Assembly: GCA_902795255.1 (NCBI GenBank)
Contig: CADBKS010000116.1
Location: 1 to 9,303 of the forward strand
DNA length: 9,303 nucleotides
Source: an uncultured Chloroflexota bacterium
GTDB lineage: Bacteria > Chloroflexota > Anaerolineae > Anaerolineales > Anaerolineaceae
Direction of reading: 5' to 3'
Below are positions 6,546 through 9,303 of this stretch, one piece after another. Every line of letters starts with the position of its first letter. Within the stretch, counting starts at the first letter, position 1. The notes under the pieces were generated by a model. It made no database searches. It was not told the origin of the DNA and saw only the letters and a list, made by a program, of their open reading frames with translations. A program made the translations under genes and the position numbers.

Positions 6546-7523
6546 TTATTTTCCCTCCTGTTCGTAGCGGAAACAGCGGACTTTGTGCCCGTCGGGAAGC
6601 TCTTTCAGCTCCGGCTCTTTTTCAAGACAAAGTCCGCAGGCATATTTACAGCGGTCGGCGAATTTGCAGCCCTTCGGCAGCATCGTCGGATCCGGCATCA
6701 TCCCGTCGATGGCGTTGAGCCGTCTGGAGGTCGTGTCCAGGCTGGGAACGGATCCGAAAAGACCTTCTGTGTAGGGGTGAAGAATATTTTTATAGACCTG
6801 GCGGAGCGTGCCGTATTCCACGATCTCACCGGCATAAATGATCGCCACCGTGTCGCAGTTCTGTGCGACCACGCCCAGATCATGGGTAATCAGCAGCATG
6901 GCGCTGTTGTTTTTCTGCTTCAGGTCATGGATCATTTCCAGAACCTGGGCCTGAATCGTGACATCCAGCGCGGTGGTCGGTTCATCTGCGATCAGCAGCG
7001 CCGGATTGCACGCCAGGGCAATCGCGATCACGACACGCTGTTTCATGCCGCCGGAAAACTGGTGCGGATAATCATCATAGCGGGAGGCATTGATCCCGAC
7101 CATTTCCAGCATATCTTCAGCCTTTTTCCGGGCCGTGCTTTTGGACATCCCGGCGTTGTGGGCGAGGATCACTTCGCGGATCTGGTCCCCGGCGGTCATC
7201 ACGGGGTTGAGCGAGGTCATCGGATCCTGGAAGATCATGGAGATCTGCTGACCGCGCAGCCTCCGCATGTCTTTATCCCTGAGTTTCAGAAGATCCTGAC
7301 CTTCATAGAAGATCTCCCCGCCGGTGATCTTCCCGGGCGGATTGGGGATGAGGCGCATGATACCCCGGGCAAGTGTGGTCTTGCCGGCGCCCGTTTCACC
7401 AACCAGCCCCAGGCTTTCGCCCTTATGGAGCTGCAGACTGGCTTTGTTGAGTGCTTCCACGGTGCCATCCTCAGTGGAGTAGATAATGCTGAGGTCTTTT
7501 ATATCGAGTAAGAGTTCTGACAT
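6546..7523 (-). CDS. dppD: Peptide ABC transporter ATPase, DppD/OppD type
   Basis: This is the partner ATPase, also 325 residues. Walker A is GETGAGKT (42-49), the Q-loop is Q99 in IFQDP, the signature is FSGGM (156-160), Walker B is LLIADEP (D180, E181), the D-loop is TALD (184-187) and the switch histidine is H214. These are standard residues, so at least one composite ATP site should be fully active. The C-terminal extension ([12 protein letters not shown], 249-260) carries cysteines at 286, 292, 299 and 317, the same numbers as in the DppF-type protein, plus C296. AGGAGG lies nine bases before the ATG. The gap from the DppC-type stop is 22 bases. The substrate class is peptide/nickel by family only. 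Confidence 0.95.
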   Translation of the reverse strand: MSELLLDIKDLSIIYSTEDGTVEALNKASLQLHKGESLGLVGETGAGKTTLARGIMRLIPNPPGKITGGEIFYEGQDLLKLRDKDMRRLRGQQISMIFQDPMTSLNPVMTAGDQIREVILAHNAGMSKSTARKKAEDMLEMVGINASRYDDYPHQFSGGMKQRVVIAIALACNPALLIADEPTTALDVTIQAQVLEMIHDLKQKNNSAMLLITHDLGVVAQNCDTVAIIYAGEIVEYGTLRQVYKNILHPYTEGLFGSVPSLDTTSRRLNAIDGMMPDPTMLPKGCKFADRCKYACGLCLEKEPELKELPDGHKVRCFRYEQEGK

Positions 7524-7545
7524 ATCCTGATTCCTCCTGCAATGG

Positions 7546-8454
7546 CTAATTTTTCAGTTTCGGGTCAAGCGCGTCGCGCAGACCGTCGCCCATCAGGTTC
7601 AGGGAAAGGATCGTCAGCATGATCCCCAGCCCCGGCATGACCGTCACGTGCCAGGCATCGCGGATATAGGTCCTGGCATTGGAGAGCATGGCTCCCCATT
7701 CCGGTGTCGGCGGCTGGATCCCAAGCCCGAGGAAGGACAGCCCGGCGATCGAAAGGATCGCGCCCGCAAGGCCCAGTGTCGCCTGAACGATGATCGGAGC
7801 CAGCGCGTTCATGACGATATATTTGAAGATGATCTCGGAGTCATCACATCCGATCGCCCGCGCGGCCTCAATGAAGTCCCGGTCTTTGACGGTCAGGACC
7901 GAGGCCCGAACCGTTCGTGCGAAGGTGGGGATATAAGCGATCCCGATGGCGATCAGGACGTTGACCAGACTCGTCCCCAGTGCCGCCACGATCGCGGTCG
8001 CCAGCAGCATGGAGGGGATGGCGAGCAGGATATCCATCGCTCGCATGATCACGGCGTCGATCCGTTTCCCGTAATATCCGGCCAGGGCTCCGAGGATCCC
8101 GCCGATGATCAGGGCGAATATGATCGCGAGCGCGCCCATGAACAGGGAATAACGGGTCCCCCAGAGCATGCGCAGGAAAATATCGCGGCCGAATTCATCC
8201 TGCCCGAAGATGTGCTGGAGGGAGGGTCCCTTCAGCCGGTGCAGCAGGTCCTGTTTGATGATGTAGCTTTTGTAGACCTGATTATGGGTGACCCAGTCGA
8301 TCACGGTCGTTGAAACGGCGACGAGCACCAGGATGCACAGATAGATCAGACCGGCCATGGCAGTCTTGTTCTTTCGGAAACGTCTCCAGGCTTCATCCCA
8401 GAGAGAACGCTGTTTCTTTTCGGCATGAGCTTGCAAATTGCGGTTCTCTTCCAT
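7546..8454 (-). CDS. dppC: Peptide ABC transporter permease, DppC type
   Basis: The 302-residue membrane protein forms half of the transmembrane channel. The cytoplasmic N-terminal segment (SLWDEAWRRFRKNKTAMAGL, 17-36) is the usual DppC/OppC N-domain, followed by a first membrane helix at about 32-54. The periplasmic loop ends in HIFGQDEFGRDIFLR (81-95), the family motif before the core domain. Further helices lie at about 103-126, 143-175, 220-245 and 271-290. The EAA loop that docks on the ATPase is EAARAIGCDD (196-205), continuing to N217. SFLGLGIQPPTPEWG (240-254) is a strong DppC mark. The start lies five bases after the DppB-type stop, with AGGA overlapping the end of that gene. Confidence 0.95.
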   Translation of the reverse strand: MEENRNLQAHAEKKQRSLWDEAWRRFRKNKTAMAGLIYLCILVLVAVSTTVIDWVTHNQVYKSYIIKQDLLHRLKGPSLQHIFGQDEFGRDIFLRMLWGTRYSLFMGALAIIFALIIGGILGALAGYYGKRIDAVIMRAMDILLAIPSMLLATAIVAALGTSLVNVLIAIGIAYIPTFARTVRASVLTVKDRDFIEAARAIGCDDSEIIFKYIVMNALAPIIVQATLGLAGAILSIAGLSFLGLGIQPPTPEWGAMLSNARTYIRDAWHVTVMPGLGIMLTILSLNLMGDGLRDALDPKLKN

Positions 8455-8459
8455 GGCTG

Positions 8460-9303
8460 TCAGTTTCCTTTCTTGTAAACGGATTTGATGCGCGGGTCAA
8501 CGAACGCGTAGATGATGTCCACGATCAGGTTGACGATCGAGAACATGGTCGCCATGAAGACCACGCAGCCAAGGACCATCGGAATGTCTCGGGATTTGAT
8601 GGAATCGACCATCAGCCTTCCCAGGCCCGGCCAGGAAAAAACGGTCTCGGCGAGCATCGCACCGCCGAGCAGGTGCCCGAACTGCAGCCCGACCGCGGTA
8701 ATGATCGGGATCAGCGCGTTCCGCAGCATGTGCTGCGTCGTGATCACGCCGTCATCCAGACCTTTTGCCTGAGCCGTAGAAATATAGTCCTGTCGGATAA
8801 CTTCCAGCATGGAGGACCGCGTCATCCGGGCTACCATCGCCATGGAGTTGATCCCCAGGGTCAGGGACGGCAGGATGATGCTTCTCAGGACGGGAATGAA
8901 ACCGCCGCTGCCCATCCCCTGAGAGGGCAGCCACCCCAGCTTCAGCGAAAAAAGCATGACCAGCAGCAGCCCGGACCAGAAGTTCGGCATGGAAACACCG
9001 ATCAGCGCGGCGACCATGGAAACATTGTCCAGGATCGAATACTGTTTCTTGGCCGAAAGGATCCCGATCGGGATCCCGAACAGGAGTGCGATGAAGATCC
9101 CTGCCACGGCCAGGATGGCGGTGTTAGGAAGCCTGTCGATCACCTGGTTCCAGACGGGAATGTTATTTTTATAGGAAGTCCCCATGTCCCCGCGCAGAAG
9201 GTTTTTCATATAGTTGAAATACCGGATGAGCAGCGGGTCATTCAATCCGAGCTCTTCCCGTTTCATGGCCAGCGCCTCAGCTGTCGCCTGATCGCCGAGA
9301 ATG
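8460..9303 (-). CDS. dppB: Peptide ABC transporter permease, DppB type (5' end beyond window)
   Basis: This permease pairs with the DppC-type protein. An internal ATG at 9266 is not the true start. The frame stays open to the right edge and encodes ILGDQATAEALA directly before it, which matches the early part of DppB proteins. About 280 residues are visible, and some 35 to 45 N-terminal residues, including the first membrane helix, should lie outside. Visible marks are GDMGTSY, several hydrophobic helices (such as LAVAGIFIALLFGIPIG), the EAA loop YISTAQAKGLDDG, and ETVFSWPGLGRL before the last helix. The C-terminus VDPRIK is typical. It is the first operon gene seen here; the operon promoter is not in the window. 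Confidence 0.93.
   Translation of the reverse strand, partial: ILGDQATAEALAMKREELGLNDPLLIRYFNYMKNLLRGDMGTSYKNNIPVWNQVIDRLPNTAILAVAGIFIALLFGIPIGILSAKKQYSILDNVSMVAALIGVSMPNFWSGLLLVMLFSLKLGWLPSQGMGSGGFIPVLRSIILPSLTLGINSMAMVARMTRSSMLEVIRQDYISTAQAKGLDDGVITTQHMLRNALIPIITAVGLQFGHLLGGAMLAETVFSWPGLGRLMVDSIKSRDIPMVLGCVVFMATMFSIVNLIVDIIYAFVDPRIKSVYKKGN

Noticed and set aside
6372..7511. A 379-codon plus-strand frame across the two ATPase genes
   Set aside because: It runs antisense over two proteins with complete ABC motifs, starts inside one and crosses the junction, and has no protein-like features.
1..9303. CRISPR arrays, tRNA or rRNA genes, integrases, transposases, toxin-antitoxin or phage-defence genes
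   Set aside because: Neither strand shows regularly spaced repeats, RNA gene signatures or proteins of these kinds.

Overview
The window holds a solute-import and hydrolysis operon on the minus strand (about 2050 to beyond 9303), preceded on the left by a short, more AT-rich stretch with two unrelated small genes. The host looks like an anaerobic, Clostridia-type bacterium. The Shine-Dalgarno sequences are strong (AGGAGG or GGAGG), the genes are tightly packed, and the GNAT protein resembles clostridial homologues as I remember them. One point argues against a simple Gram-positive host: the transporter's solute-binding protein has a signal peptide but no lipobox cysteine, which would suit a diderm such as Synergistota or Negativicutes. 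I therefore leave the phylum open.

Left part. A GNAT acetyltransferase (minus, 61-522) and a small secreted protein of unknown function (plus, 978-1508) are transcribed divergently from a 455-base gap. That gap holds a TATAAT box for the GNAT gene embedded in a 9-bp inverted repeat, and a candidate extended -10 promoter pointing toward the secreted-protein gene. The secreted-protein gene ends at a clear rho-independent terminator (1539-1568). A gene-poor stretch follows (1569-1978) with several compact GC-rich hairpins and no convincing gene.

Right part. Transcription runs right to left, from beyond the right edge: DppB-type permease (5' end outside the window), DppC-type permease, DppD-type ATPase, DppF-type ATPase, family 5 solute-binding protein, creatininase-family amidohydrolase and M42 aminopeptidase. 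A 10-bp terminator stem follows (1979-2010). Most junctions are 1 to 22 bases. The exceptions are the two gaps around the binding-protein gene (86 and 69 bases), and each contains a stem-loop without a U-tract; the downstream one is a perfect 13-bp stem. This suggests mRNA processing or stabilisation that gives the binding protein a higher level than the membrane parts.

Together, the binding protein would capture a peptide-like solute, DppB/C with DppD/F would import it using ATP, and the two metal-dependent hydrolases would break it down in the cytoplasm. The substrate cannot be read from the sequence. The creatininase-family and M42 enzymes point to peptides or amides, possibly cyclic or modified ones. 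All components belong to known families; the less ordinary points are the gene combination, the hairpins around the binding-protein gene, a variant ABC signature in DppF and the missing lipobox.
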